From positions 1-41,691 of the forward strand of contig JACQKT010000010.1 in assembly GCA_016204355.1 (NCBI GenBank): a stretch of 41,691 nucleotides of DNA, given 5' to 3'. Source of the DNA: Candidatus Liptonbacteria bacterium. Lineage in GTDB: Bacteria > Patescibacteriota > Minisyncoccia > UBA6257 > 2-01-FULL-56-20. Of the stretch, positions 18,183 through 25,281 are shown piece after piece; positions within the stretch are counted from its first letter, which is position 1; each line of letters opens with the position of its first letter. Position numbers and translations under genes: made by a program. The notes under the pieces are model-generated. The model saw only the letters and a list, made by a program, of their open reading frames with translations. It did no database searches and was not told where the DNA came from.

Positions 18183-19903
18183 ATTCTGAAACGAAAGTAT
18201 GTAAAAACTGCAAAGCCCCGTTTGCAATAGACGCTCAAGACCTCGATTTTTACAAAAAATTCGATGTTCCGGCGCCTTTAATATGTTTGCTTTGCCGGGC
18301 CCAGCGTAGACTTATGTTCCGCAACGAGCGCGTGTTTTACAAGCGGCCGTGCGATAAGTGCAAGCATAGCGTGATTTCAATGTACAGTCCGAACAAAATC
18401 TATCCGGTTTGGTGCTACGAATGCTGGTTTGCCGACGATTGGGATGCCACGGAATACGGCCAGGATTACGACCCTAAAATTTCTTTTCTGGAACAAGTCC
18501 GCAAGGTGTATCAAAAAGTTCCCAAAGTGGCGTTGATTTATGTTCGCAGTGTCAATTCCGAATACGTGAATATTTCGGCGGACAACAAGGATTGCTACAT
18601 GCTTGTGGAATCATCCAACAACGAAAGCTGTATCCATTCGTACTGGGTTCAGCAGTGCCGCGATTCGGTAGACCTTTCGTTTTCCCATCAAACAGAATTG
18701 GCCTATGACAGCGACGACTGCTATAACGGCTACAAACTTCTTTACAGCAAAGGATGCCACGATTGCCGCGATTCGTATTTTCTTTACGACTGCAGGGGAT
18801 GCAGCGACTGCATCGGCTGCACCAACCTGCGCAATCGCCAATACTATGTTTTCAACAAACCTCTGGGCAAAGAAATGTACGAGAAATTTTTAGCGGAAGC
18901 GCGCCTCGACATGGCGAGCGGGGTTGAAACGATGCGCAAAAAATTTGATGAGTTTATTGCCGGTCAGCCGAGGAAATACGCGGAAATCGTGAATGCCCCC
19001 AGTTCGTCCGGAGGATACATCGCCGATGCCAAGAATTGCCGCGAATGTTTCCATTGTTACGATGCCGAAGACTGCGCGTACGGAGAACACGTTTGGAGAA
19101 GCGCGAAAGATTGCATGGATGTCAGCACTGCGGGCCGTAACGCGAACATGATATATAATTCCATCAACACCGGCATCGACGTATCGAATCTTATCTGTTG
19201 CGCGCAAGGATGGAGTTCCACATTTCTCGAGTACTCCTTAAATTGTTTTAATTCCAACCATTGCTTTGGTTCGGCGGGATTGCGCAAGAAAGATTATTGT
19301 ATTTTGAACAAACAATATTCGAAAGAAGAATATGAGAAGTTGCGGGGGAGTATCGTAAGCGAGATGAGGGCGAAAGGAAAATATGGCGAGTTCTTCCCGT
19401 CTTCGTTGAGTCCTTTCGGGTATAACGAAACAGTTGCGCAGGAACAGTTTCCTCTCACAAAAGAAAAGGCCGCGGAGTTCGGATTCGGCTGGGAAGAATA
19501 TCCGCGAGGCACATATGGAAAAGAAACGGCGCAATGGAAAGACATTCCGGATTCAATACGGGATTTTCACACCGCCGACATAAACAAAGAAATTTTTGTC
19601 TGCGCGAACTGCAAGAAAAACTACCGCATTATTCCAGCGGAATTGCAGTTTTATCAGCGGTTGGATATACCGCTCCCGAGAGTTTGCCCCGATTGCCGGC
19701 ATGACCGGCGTATGGCCGCGCGTGGCCCGGCCAGGCTTTTTGATTCGCAGCAATGCCGGTGCGATTATCAAATATCGCAAAATACCGCAATACACAGCCA
19801 TCATCCAGAGGGCAGATGTCCGAACTTTTTTCGTTCGAATTACCGCCCAGATGCCTCAGAGATTTTGTATTGCGAGGCCTGTTACAACGCCGAAGTGGCG
19901 TAA
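18179..19903 (+). CDS. Cys-rich double zinc-ribbon family protein, copy 5 (pair 3, first)
   Basis: A 574-aa family member whose ATG overlaps the pgk stop as ATGA. Both N-terminal metal sites are present (VCKNC ... LICLLC; CDKCKH ... WCYECWFADDWD). The core is particularly rich in DC motifs (ADNKDCYMLVES, CHDCRDSYFLYDCRGC, CSDCIGCTNLRNRQYYVFN), with a second LRKKDYCILNKQYSKEEY copy. The C-terminal module has CANCKKNYRIIPAELQFY, VCPDCRHDRRM, CRC, RCPNFF and YCEACYNAEVA. Here the C-terminal opening CANCKKNYRIIP is an almost direct match to the N-terminal opening CKNCKAPFAID. Function unknown. Confidence 0.88.
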   Translation: MNSETKVCKNCKAPFAIDAQDLDFYKKFDVPAPLICLLCRAQRRLMFRNERVFYKRPCDKCKHSVISMYSPNKIYPVWCYECWFADDWDATEYGQDYDPKISFLEQVRKVYQKVPKVALIYVRSVNSEYVNISADNKDCYMLVESSNNESCIHSYWVQQCRDSVDLSFSHQTELAYDSDDCYNGYKLLYSKGCHDCRDSYFLYDCRGCSDCIGCTNLRNRQYYVFNKPLGKEMYEKFLAEARLDMASGVETMRKKFDEFIAGQPRKYAEIVNAPSSSGGYIADAKNCRECFHCYDAEDCAYGEHVWRSAKDCMDVSTAGRNANMIYNSINTGIDVSNLICCAQGWSSTFLEYSLNCFNSNHCFGSAGLRKKDYCILNKQYSKEEYEKLRGSIVSEMRAKGKYGEFFPSSLSPFGYNETVAQEQFPLTKEKAAEFGFGWEEYPRGTYGKETAQWKDIPDSIRDFHTADINKEIFVCANCKKNYRIIPAELQFYQRLDIPLPRVCPDCRHDRRMAARGPARLFDSQQCRCDYQISQNTAIHSHHPEGRCPNFFRSNYRPDASEILYCEACYNAEVA

Positions 19904-19911
19904 TTTACGCA

Positions 19912-21717
19912 ATGAACTCCGAAACCCATTCAACAGACTCAGTGCAAGCCTGCCAGAGTTGCAAACAAAACTTCATCGTTGAACCAGAAGACTTCGAATT
20001 CTACAAAAAAATAGACGTCCCGCCGCCGACTTGGTGCCCGCTTTGTCGCAATATGAGGCGCGAAGCTTGGAGAGAAAGTCATTTATTGTATCGCAATACC
20101 TGTAAATTATGCGGCAAGTCCGTTGTCGGCATTCATCCGGCAGAAGACCGGTTTGTCGTCTATTGCCGCGAGTGTTGGTATTCGGACAAATGGGATTCAT
20201 TGGATTACGGGCTGGATTATGATTTCAACAAACCATTTTTTCTGCAATACCGGGAACTTATGGAAGCTGTTCCAAGGCCGGCAATGACCGGCACAAGCAT
20301 CGTAAACAGCGATTTTTCACACGCCTGCGTAAGTTGCAAAAACTGCTATTACACTTTTTGGAGTTTATTTTCCGAAGATTCACAAAATTGCTTCGCGCTC
20401 CTTTTTTCGCGGAACGCATATGATTCCTACGTCACGGATAATTCAGACCATGCTTACGAAACACTTCACTGCAATCGCTTGTATAAAGTGCGTTTCGGAT
20501 ATTTCGCCGATAATTGTTTTGATTCCTCTTTTTTATTTGATTGCGTGGGGTGCTCCGATTGTTTTGGCTGCGTCAATATCCGCAAGCAAAAATATTGTAT
20601 TTTCAATAAAAAACTCTCCAAAGACGAATATTTGAAACAAATGGAATATTGGGACTTGGGAAGTTACAAACGGCTCGAAGAAGCCAAAGAAAAATTTCGC
20701 GCCCTCTATCTTTCTCTTCCGCGTCGCTACGCCCATATTATCAATAGCCAGAACGTTACCGGCGACATAATAAGGGATTCGAAAAATTGTAAATCATGTT
20801 TTTCTGCGCTTGATGACGTTCAAAATTGTAAATATCTTTTTTTCGGCGGTTTAAGTCTCAAAGACAGCTACGATGTAACCGGCGGGGGAGACATGTCGGA
20901 GCTTATGTACGAAATCTTCGGAGTCACGCGTTCGCAGCGGGTTTTTTTATCCGCTGGCGGAGGAAATTCGCAAGATGCCGCCTACTGCAATTGGATCGAG
21001 AATTCGTCCATGCTTTTTGGATGCATACGCTTAAAAAACAAAAAGTACTGTATTTTGAACAAGCAATACGCAAAAGAGGAATATGAAAATCTGCTTCCGA
21101 AAATAAAAAAGCATATGGACGAAATGCCCTATATGGACAAAAAGGGCAGGGTATACAAATACGGCGAATTCTTTCCAACGGAACTTTCGGCTTATCCATT
21201 CAATGATTCGTGGGCGTTCACTTTCAGCCCGAAAACCAAAGAAGAAGTGATTTCGGAGGGATGGAAATGGCGCGAACCGCAAGAACACTCCTATAAAATT
21301 TCTTTGGAACCGGAAAATCTACCTGACCATATTCGCGACGTTTCCGACGATGTTTTGAAAGAAATAATAGGCTGTATTCACAAAGGCGGGTGCAATGAAC
21401 GATGCACTTCAGCTTTCCGGCTTACTTCGGAAGAATTGGCGTTTTATCGCAAAATGAATGTTGCCCTGCCACGTTTGTGTCCAAATTGCAGATATTCCCA
21501 GCGTTTGCAATGGCGAAATGGCTATAATTTGTGGAGACGAAGCTGTATGTGCGAAGGAAAACAAAGCACAAATGGTAAATCGCGAATGTCATATACAAAT
21601 ACATCGGTTCACTTTCACGGCGACGGTTCCTGCCCGAGCGAATTTGAAACAACTTTTTCTCCGGAGAAACCGGAAATAATTTACTGCGACCAGTGCTATA
21701 AAGCGGAATTTCTATGA
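19912..21717 (+). CDS. Cys-rich double zinc-ribbon family protein, copy 6 (pair 3, second)
   Basis: The ORF track opens at 19753, but the first 53 codons overlap copy 5 and look like its shadow. The ATG at 19912 (MNSETHSTDSVQACQSC, 601 aa) gives the family N terminus 8 bp after the previous stop. Both N-terminal metal sites are present (CQSC ... WCPLC; CKLCGK ... YCRECWYSDKWD). The core has CVSCKNCYYTF, CVGCSDCFGCVNIRKQKYCIFN and LKNKKYCILNKQYAKEEY. Bases 21064-21170 are identical to copy 3. The C-terminal ribbon is complete (LCPNCRYSQRL, CMCEG, CPSEFETTFSP, YCDQCYKAEFL). Function unknown. Confidence 0.88.
   Translation: MNSETHSTDSVQACQSCKQNFIVEPEDFEFYKKIDVPPPTWCPLCRNMRREAWRESHLLYRNTCKLCGKSVVGIHPAEDRFVVYCRECWYSDKWDSLDYGLDYDFNKPFFLQYRELMEAVPRPAMTGTSIVNSDFSHACVSCKNCYYTFWSLFSEDSQNCFALLFSRNAYDSYVTDNSDHAYETLHCNRLYKVRFGYFADNCFDSSFLFDCVGCSDCFGCVNIRKQKYCIFNKKLSKDEYLKQMEYWDLGSYKRLEEAKEKFRALYLSLPRRYAHIINSQNVTGDIIRDSKNCKSCFSALDDVQNCKYLFFGGLSLKDSYDVTGGGDMSELMYEIFGVTRSQRVFLSAGGGNSQDAAYCNWIENSSMLFGCIRLKNKKYCILNKQYAKEEYENLLPKIKKHMDEMPYMDKKGRVYKYGEFFPTELSAYPFNDSWAFTFSPKTKEEVISEGWKWREPQEHSYKISLEPENLPDHIRDVSDDVLKEIIGCIHKGGCNERCTSAFRLTSEELAFYRKMNVALPRLCPNCRYSQRLQWRNGYNLWRRSCMCEGKQSTNGKSRMSYTNTSVHFHGDGSCPSEFETTFSPEKPEIIYCDQCYKAEFL
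21064..21170 (+). repeat. 107-bp block identical to 10364-10470
   Basis: Second copy of the identical block described at 10364, exactly 10,700 bp away in the same orientation. Confidence 0.9.
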
Positions 21718-21822
21718 ATATATTTTGGCGCCTGAAAAGATACAAAATTTTGTTTTTAATGCTGCTGAAATCGGCAATTTTCCGGATTAAAGTACAAATT
21801 CGTAAAATAAAAGACAATGTAA

Positions 21823-21828
21823 TATAAT
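21823..21828 (+). promoter_or_regulatory. -10 box of the DnaQ-like exonuclease gene
   Basis: TATAAT at 21823-21828 is 9 nt before the ATG at 21838, predicting a leader of only a few nucleotides. The 120-bp gap after copy 6 holds nothing else recognisable. Confidence 0.55.
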
Positions 21829-21837
21829 CAGCCAATC

Positions 21838-22410
21838 ATGGCAAAAGACCTCGAAATAAATATAGCGGAAGCGGACCTCGTTTTTTTCGATACGGAAACT
21901 ACAGGGTTCGATCTGAAAAAAGAAATTATCGAAATCGGACTTGTAAAAGCCAAGGCGAAAACTTTCGAGGTAATCGAGGAATGTGACATAAAAATAAAGC
22001 CGGAGCGCCTTGAGGACGCCGACCAAGATTCTTTGGGGATAGTAGGATACGACCCCGAAGAATGGGCAAGGGACGGAGTAGACTTGAAAACCGGCCTTGA
22101 AAAATTTTTATCGTACACCGACGGTGTCATACTTGTTGGACATAACATCGCTTTCGACTGGATGCATGTCCGAAAGGCGCTTGAGCAATGCGGATTGAGC
22201 CCGAATTATTATTACAAAGGACTCGATACTTTCTCGCTCGGGTGGCAAAAACTTGCCGGCAAACCAGAATTGTCTCATGTATCGCTTTTGGAATTAACAA
22301 AATATTTTGGGCTTGAGCAGGGCAGGGCACACAGAGCTATTGATGACGCGAGAACGACTTACAAAGTTTTTCTGAAGCTTTTGAAAGAGCCGGAGAACCG
22401 CACTTTCTAG
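21838..22410 (+). CDS. DnaQ-like 3'-5' exonuclease (DEDDh)
   Basis: A 190-aa exonuclease of the DnaQ/RNase T superfamily, the proofreading type. The three Exo motifs are visible: FFDTETTG (ExoI, D and E), GHNIAFDW (ExoII, D) and HRAIDDA (ExoIII, with the His and Asp of the DEDDh type). No extra domain is present, so it could be a stand-alone proofreading subunit or a general exonuclease. The RNase H gene follows with 1 bp between stop and start, so the two are cotranscribed and probably both act in DNA maintenance. Confidence 0.88.
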   Translation: MAKDLEINIAEADLVFFDTETTGFDLKKEIIEIGLVKAKAKTFEVIEECDIKIKPERLEDADQDSLGIVGYDPEEWARDGVDLKTGLEKFLSYTDGVILVGHNIAFDWMHVRKALEQCGLSPNYYYKGLDTFSLGWQKLAGKPELSHVSLLELTKYFGLEQGRAHRAIDDARTTYKVFLKLLKEPENRTF

Positions 22411-22411
22411 C

Positions 22412-23029
22412 ATGAGTTCTTCGGGCGGAAATAAATTTTATGCCTATTTCGTGCCGCGGACCGGGAAGAACGGAATCGCGGGCAATTGGGAAGACTGCAA
22501 AAAAATAGTTTCGGGAGAAGAAGGCGCGCGATACAAAGGATTCAAAACGAAGGAGGAAGCGGGAAAATGGCTGAAGCTGGGTGCGAATTACGAAATTAAG
22601 ATATTGAAGAAGCCGCAGCCGGGAATTTATTTCGACGCTGGAACGGGCAGGGGAAAGGGAGTTGAGATAAGCGTTACTGATGAAAAAGGCAAAAATCTTT
22701 TGCATAAGTCCGTTCCGAAAGAACTTTTGAACAAATTCGGAAAATATCTTCTCGATTCTTCGGCAACGAACAATTACGGCGAATTGCTTGCGATGTATCA
22801 TGCGCTCGAGATAGCCGGGAAAAAGAAAATTAAAAAAGTGTTCGGCGACAGCAAGCTTGTTATCGACTATTGGTCCAAATGGACAATCAAGAGAAAAGAA
22901 TTGCTGGAAGAAACAGTGGAATTAGCGGAGCGAGTCTCTCGTCTCCGAAGCGATTTTGAAAAAAGAGGAGGAAAAGTGAAAAGAATTTCCGGCGACGACA
23001 ATCCGGCGGATTTGGGGTTTCATAAATAA
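22412..23029 (+). CDS. Ribonuclease H with N-terminal hybrid-binding (viroplasmin-like) domain
   Basis: A 205-aa protein with two domains. Residues ~5-58 (KFYAYFVPRTGKNGIAGNWE ... KGFKTKEEAGKWLK) match the small RNA/DNA hybrid-binding domain also called viroplasmin/caulimovirus VI. Residues ~70-205 resemble the RNase H fold: YFDAGTG (first Asp), NNYGELLAM (Glu), FGDSKLVID (second Asp) and DDNPADLG (last Asp). Type 1 RNase H degrades the RNA strand of hybrids, for example R-loops and primers. The catalytic domain is divergent from E. coli RnhA, so the family subtype is not certain. Directly downstream of the DnaQ-like gene. Confidence 0.78.
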   Translation: MSSSGGNKFYAYFVPRTGKNGIAGNWEDCKKIVSGEEGARYKGFKTKEEAGKWLKLGANYEIKILKKPQPGIYFDAGTGRGKGVEISVTDEKGKNLLHKSVPKELLNKFGKYLLDSSATNNYGELLAMYHALEIAGKKKIKKVFGDSKLVIDYWSKWTIKRKELLEETVELAERVSRLRSDFEKRGGKVKRISGDDNPADLGFHK

Positions 23030-23041
23030 TTCGTGATTCGT

Positions 23042-23070
23042 TTGACATTTTTATTATTTTGTGTTAAAAG
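23042..23070 (+). promoter_or_regulatory. Promoter (TTGACA, 17 bp, extended -10)
   Basis: A perfect -35 TTGACA at 23042-23047 is followed by 17 bp and TGtTAAAAG, giving an extended -10 (TGn) with TAAAAG at 23065-23070. It serves the small membrane protein gene at 23109. Confidence 0.6.
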
Positions 23071-23095
23071 AAAAGCTGCAACATATAACTTAAAT

Positions 23096-23102
23096 AAAGG
23101 AG
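23096..23102 (+). promoter_or_regulatory. Shine-Dalgarno site AAAGGAG
   Basis: AAAGGAG ends 6 nt before the ATG at 23109. It is notable because most genes in this window have no such site. Confidence 0.7.
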
Positions 23103-23108
23103 CTTCAC

Positions 23109-23531
23109 ATGAATAGCTACGCAGTTATGCCGTTTGTTCTCGCAACGATAAGCGCGCTGGGTTTTTCCTGGCCGCTTGTTTCGAAAGCCGCGCAACTTAC
23201 TCCGATAATGACGGCAATCATGTATGTGATTGGTACGGCCGTTGCTGTTGGGGCAGGAAGCCAGTTTTTCGAGTTCGGAGCAGTGCCCTCGACGAAAGCA
23301 GTTTTTCTGGGAATAGTCGCCGGCCTGCTCAATGGCGTGGCGATGATTTCCTACAGCATGCTCATAAGCAATAACGAAAAGTGGGACATGAGCGTCTATC
23401 TGCCGCTGGTCATCGGACTCATGCTCATCTTCATTACTCTCGGCGGCATATTCTTCTTTAAGGAGGCAGCTACGTATAGCAAGATGGCGGGCATCGTCGC
23501 TATTCTCATAGGCGTCTACCTGCTTCGCTAG
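23109..23531 (+). CDS. Small EamA/SMR-like membrane protein
   Basis: A 140-aa protein that looks like half of an EamA-type transporter: about four to five hydrophobic helices (PFVLATISALGFSWPLV; IMTAIMYVIGTAVAVGAG; AVFLGIVAGLLNGVAMISYS; YLPLVIGLMLIFITLGGIFFF; MAGIVAILIGVYLL). The last two helices with FKEAATYSKMAGIVAILIGV closely match the end of EamA and small multidrug resistance repeats. Such half-size proteins usually act as dimers. Substrate unknown. It has its own promoter, a good Shine-Dalgarno and its own terminator, so it is a single-gene unit. Confidence 0.78.
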   Translation: MNSYAVMPFVLATISALGFSWPLVSKAAQLTPIMTAIMYVIGTAVAVGAGSQFFEFGAVPSTKAVFLGIVAGLLNGVAMISYSMLISNNEKWDMSVYLPLVIGLMLIFITLGGIFFFKEAATYSKMAGIVAILIGVYLLR

Positions 23532-23537
23532 CGAAGC
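23522..23537. repeat. 16-bp perfect palindrome across the stop codon
   Basis: GCTTCGCTAGCGAAGC is a perfect inverted repeat that includes the TAG stop of the small membrane protein gene. It may help 3' end formation along with the terminator that follows. Confidence 0.45.
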
Positions 23538-23555
23538 CTTCCTCCCTATTCGCTC

Positions 23556-23583
23556 AAAGGCGGTCTCGCGGCCGCCTTTTTTT
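23556..23583 (+). terminator. Rho-independent terminator
   Basis: AAAGGCGG - 8-nt loop - CCGCCTTT followed by a T run. It ends the small membrane protein transcript just before the RNase P RNA promoter. Confidence 0.85.
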
Positions 23584-23585
23584 AT

Positions 23586-23614
23586 TTGATTTTTTCCCGA
23601 AATTGTTGTAGTAT
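23586..23614 (+). promoter_or_regulatory. rnpB promoter
   Basis: -35 TTGATT (23586-23591), 17-bp spacer, -10 TAGTAT (23609-23614), and 6 bp to the predicted 5' end of the RNA at 23621. Confidence 0.65.
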
Positions 23615-23620
23615 TCCTCT

Positions 23621-23992
23621 GTCGGTAATCCAGGTAATCGGTCCGATGTTACATCGGACAGGAAAGTCCGGACACCACCGTAGCACATAAAGAAATTTAT
23701 GTGCTCGGAAGCGTACGGGTTAACAACCCGCCGCAGCAATGCGAGAGGTGCGAGCAGAAACGTCCATTCCCGAAAGGAAATGGAGGACCCGATCCCAAGC
23801 TAGACGGTCCAGCTCCGCGATAGGGATAAAAAGCGGAGATGAAACGGCTAAATCCTTACAGGGTGCAAGGCCGAGCCTCGAAGCAATTCGGGGAGCGCCG
23901 CTAGAGTCCGAGAGCAATCGAGGACCCAGATAGATGATTGCCCTGTCCGCAGAAATGCGGACACGACAGAATCCGGCTTACGGGTTGCCGAC
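23621..23992 (+). ncRNA. rnpB: RNase P RNA
   Basis: The catalytic RNA of ribonuclease P, which removes 5' leaders of tRNA precursors. Conserved core pieces appear in order: GGAAAGTCCGGACACC near the 5' end, GAAACGGCTAAATCC in the middle, AGATAGATGATTGCC, and ACAGAATCCGGCTTACGGGT at the 3' end. The ends were set by helix P1: GTCGGTAATCC at 23621 pairs with GGGTTGCCGAC ending at 23992. Length is about 372 nt. It has its own promoter and a strong terminator. Confidence 0.95.
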
Positions 23993-24030
23993 AAAATAAA
24001 AATCCCGATGTACATCGGGATTTTTATTTT
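23993..24030. terminator. Bidirectional terminator (38-bp perfect palindrome)
   Basis: AAAATAAAAATCCCGATGT and its exact reverse complement form a 38-bp palindrome with A and T tracts on both sides. It ends rnpB on the plus strand and the lysozyme-like gene on the minus strand, whose TAA lies inside it. Confidence 0.88.
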
Positions 24031-24509
24031 AATGAAAGCAAAATGGAATGTTCTTCTTTCGGCGGCAATCCCAGCCCTTTTATGATTACGGACGTATACC
24101 ATCTGCGCCAGTTGTTGCGGTTTTCCCGAATCATTCGTTTAGCTATCTCTTTCTGCAATTCGCAGTCGTAAATGGCTTCCTCCACCGAAGAACCATCGGA
24201 GATAAGGTCGTATTTTAAGGCGTATTCCTCGAATGTGCTCATTTGGAACTGCAGGCATCCGAAAGAATGCAAACCGTTATGGTCGAGGACCTTGATATCG
24301 GTTTTCCCTTCGGATTCCAAAAGAACCAATTTTCTTATCCAATAATCCAAAGGTGATTCGTCTTCGAAAGCCACGATCGGTTTGGATGAATATATTGCTG
24401 GAGTGGAGGCGGCTGTGTTCGGCATCTGAACAACGGCTGTGCTGTTGCTTGAAACCATACTTACCAATGCCAATCCCGCTGTCAGCGCTTTTATTGCCAG
24501 TGTTTGCAT
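24024..24509 (-). CDS. Secreted lysozyme/transglycosylase-like protein
   Basis: A 161-aa protein with an N-terminal signal sequence (TLAIKALTAGLALVSMVSS, about 2-22), a Ser/Thr/Pro-rich linker, and a small lysozyme-fold domain. WIRKLVLLESEGK would hold the catalytic Glu, and GLHSFGCLQFQMSTFEEYAL resembles the GxxQf segment of SLT domains, followed by CELQKEIAKRMI. It would cleave peptidoglycan outside the cell, either for wall growth or for opening host or neighbour walls. Remote homology, judged by eye. The gene has a strong own promoter, a structured 98-nt leader and a bidirectional terminator. Confidence 0.7.
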   Translation of the reverse strand: MQTLAIKALTAGLALVSMVSSNSTAVVQMPNTAASTPAIYSSKPIVAFEDESPLDYWIRKLVLLESEGKTDIKVLDHNGLHSFGCLQFQMSTFEEYALKYDLISDGSSVEEAIYDCELQKEIAKRMIRENRNNWRRWYTSVIIKGLGLPPKEEHSILLSLK

Positions 24510-24607
24510 AATCAGTGGCTATTAGCTGCCACCGGAACTTACGTTTCAGCGATGGGCTAAATAAAAAACCCGCACTTAGCGAGCCTAGTAAAAAGCCTAT
24601 TCAATTC
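24510..24607 (-). promoter_or_regulatory. Structured 5' leader, possible riboswitch or attenuator
   Basis: On the minus strand, the leader starts near 24607. It contains a short hairpin CTCGC/GCGGG followed by TTTTTT (terminator-like, ~24584-24563) and then a longer hairpin UUAGC-CCAUCG ... CGGUGG-CA-GCUAA (24562-24521). The UUAGC of the second hairpin could instead pair with GCUAA inside the first, so the two folds exclude each other. I could not match it to a known riboswitch class. Confidence 0.45.
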
Positions 24608-24613
24608 GATGAC

Positions 24614-24642
24614 AGTTTAGCATTCGGCAGAAAAATTGTCAA
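24614..24642 (-). promoter_or_regulatory. Promoter of the lysozyme-like gene
   Basis: On the minus strand, TTGACA (24642-24637), 17-bp spacer, TAAACT (24619-24614). Confidence 0.65.
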
Positions 24643-24660
24643 CATTTAACCTGGAAAACG

Positions 24661-24688
24661 TTGAAAAACCTGCATTTTTGGGTATTAT
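24661..24688 (+). promoter_or_regulatory. Promoter of the DNA glycosylase gene
   Basis: TTGAAA (24661-24666), 16-bp spacer, TATTAT (24683-24688). The start would be near 24695, leaving a leader of under 10 nt before the ATG at 24703. AGGAG touches the ATG with no spacing and is unlikely to act as a Shine-Dalgarno. Confidence 0.5.
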
Positions 24689-24702
24689 GATGCTAATAGG
24701 AG

Positions 24703-25281
24703 ATGAAAAGGAAAAAACTAACGGAAAAATTCTTCGATCGTCCCACCTTGGCGGTAGCCAAGGACATTCTTGGCAAATTTATCGTCCGTAAGTGGCGGGG
24801 GAAAGAGATCGCCCTAATGGTAACCGAAGTCGAGGCATATGACGGGCATAAAGACAGGGCTTCGCACGCGAGCAGGGGAATGACCGGGCGGAACAGGCCG
24901 ATGTTCGGCAAGCCGGGCCATTGGTATGTTTATTTCACTTACGGGATGCACTGGCTTATCAATATCGTTACCCGCGAAGCTGGATATCCGGCGGCGGTTC
25001 TGATAAGAGGCGGATTGGGCAAGGGAAAGAACGGCGAAGTCATAAAATTAAACGGACCTGCCAGATTGGCGAAGTTTTTGAAAGTTGGAGGAAAATTCAG
25101 CGGTTTGCCGTCTTCGGAAAAAACCGGTTTATGGTTGGAAGACAGGCGTTCGTCCCGAGGACTCAGCCCCGAGGGAGGAATTAAAATCCCCGCCTCAAAA
25201 ATAAAAAAAGGCCCGCGAGTCGGTGTTGCTTACGCGGGACCGTATTGGGCTAAACGGCACTGGAGGTTTTGGACTGACTAG
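24703..25281 (+). CDS. DNA-3-methyladenine glycosylase (AAG/Mpg family)
   Basis: A base-excision repair enzyme that removes alkylated purines such as 3-methyladenine. The 192-aa protein matches the AAG family throughout: FFDRPTLAVAKDILGKFIVR, then VTEVEAYDGHKDRASHASRG (with the catalytic Glu of TEVEAY), TGRNRPMFGKPGHWYVYFTY, GMHWLINIV and the C-terminal PRVGVAYAGPYWAKRHWRFW. Normal length. Its last codons overlap the end of the convergent mgtC gene by 4 bp. Confidence 0.93.
   Translation: MKRKKLTEKFFDRPTLAVAKDILGKFIVRKWRGKEIALMVTEVEAYDGHKDRASHASRGMTGRNRPMFGKPGHWYVYFTYGMHWLINIVTREAGYPAAVLIRGGLGKGKNGEVIKLNGPARLAKFLKVGGKFSGLPSSEKTGLWLEDRRSSRGLSPEGGIKIPASKIKKGPRVGVAYAGPYWAKRHWRFWTD

Noticed and set aside
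19753-19911. 53-residue N-terminal extension of copy 6
   Set aside because: It lies wholly within the 3' end of copy 5 in another frame, and the family start MNSETH at 19912 is 8 bp after copy 5's stop.
2027-21717. CaiB/BaiF CoA-transferase name for the Cys-rich family
   Set aside because: I recall this label for similar CPR proteins, but no CoA-transferase motif is present and the sequence is dominated by zinc-ribbon cysteines.
2027-21717. Six-copy family as transposases or phage genes
   Set aside because: No catalytic DDE, integrase or recombinase motif, no terminal repeats or target duplications around the pairs.
21787-22148. Minus-strand ORFs over the DnaQ-like gene
   Set aside because: They lie antisense to a gene with all three exonuclease motifs and have no homology of their own.
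24698-24702. AGGAG before the DNA glycosylase as a Shine-Dalgarno
   Set aside because: It directly touches the ATG with no spacer, and the predicted transcript starts only a few bases upstream.
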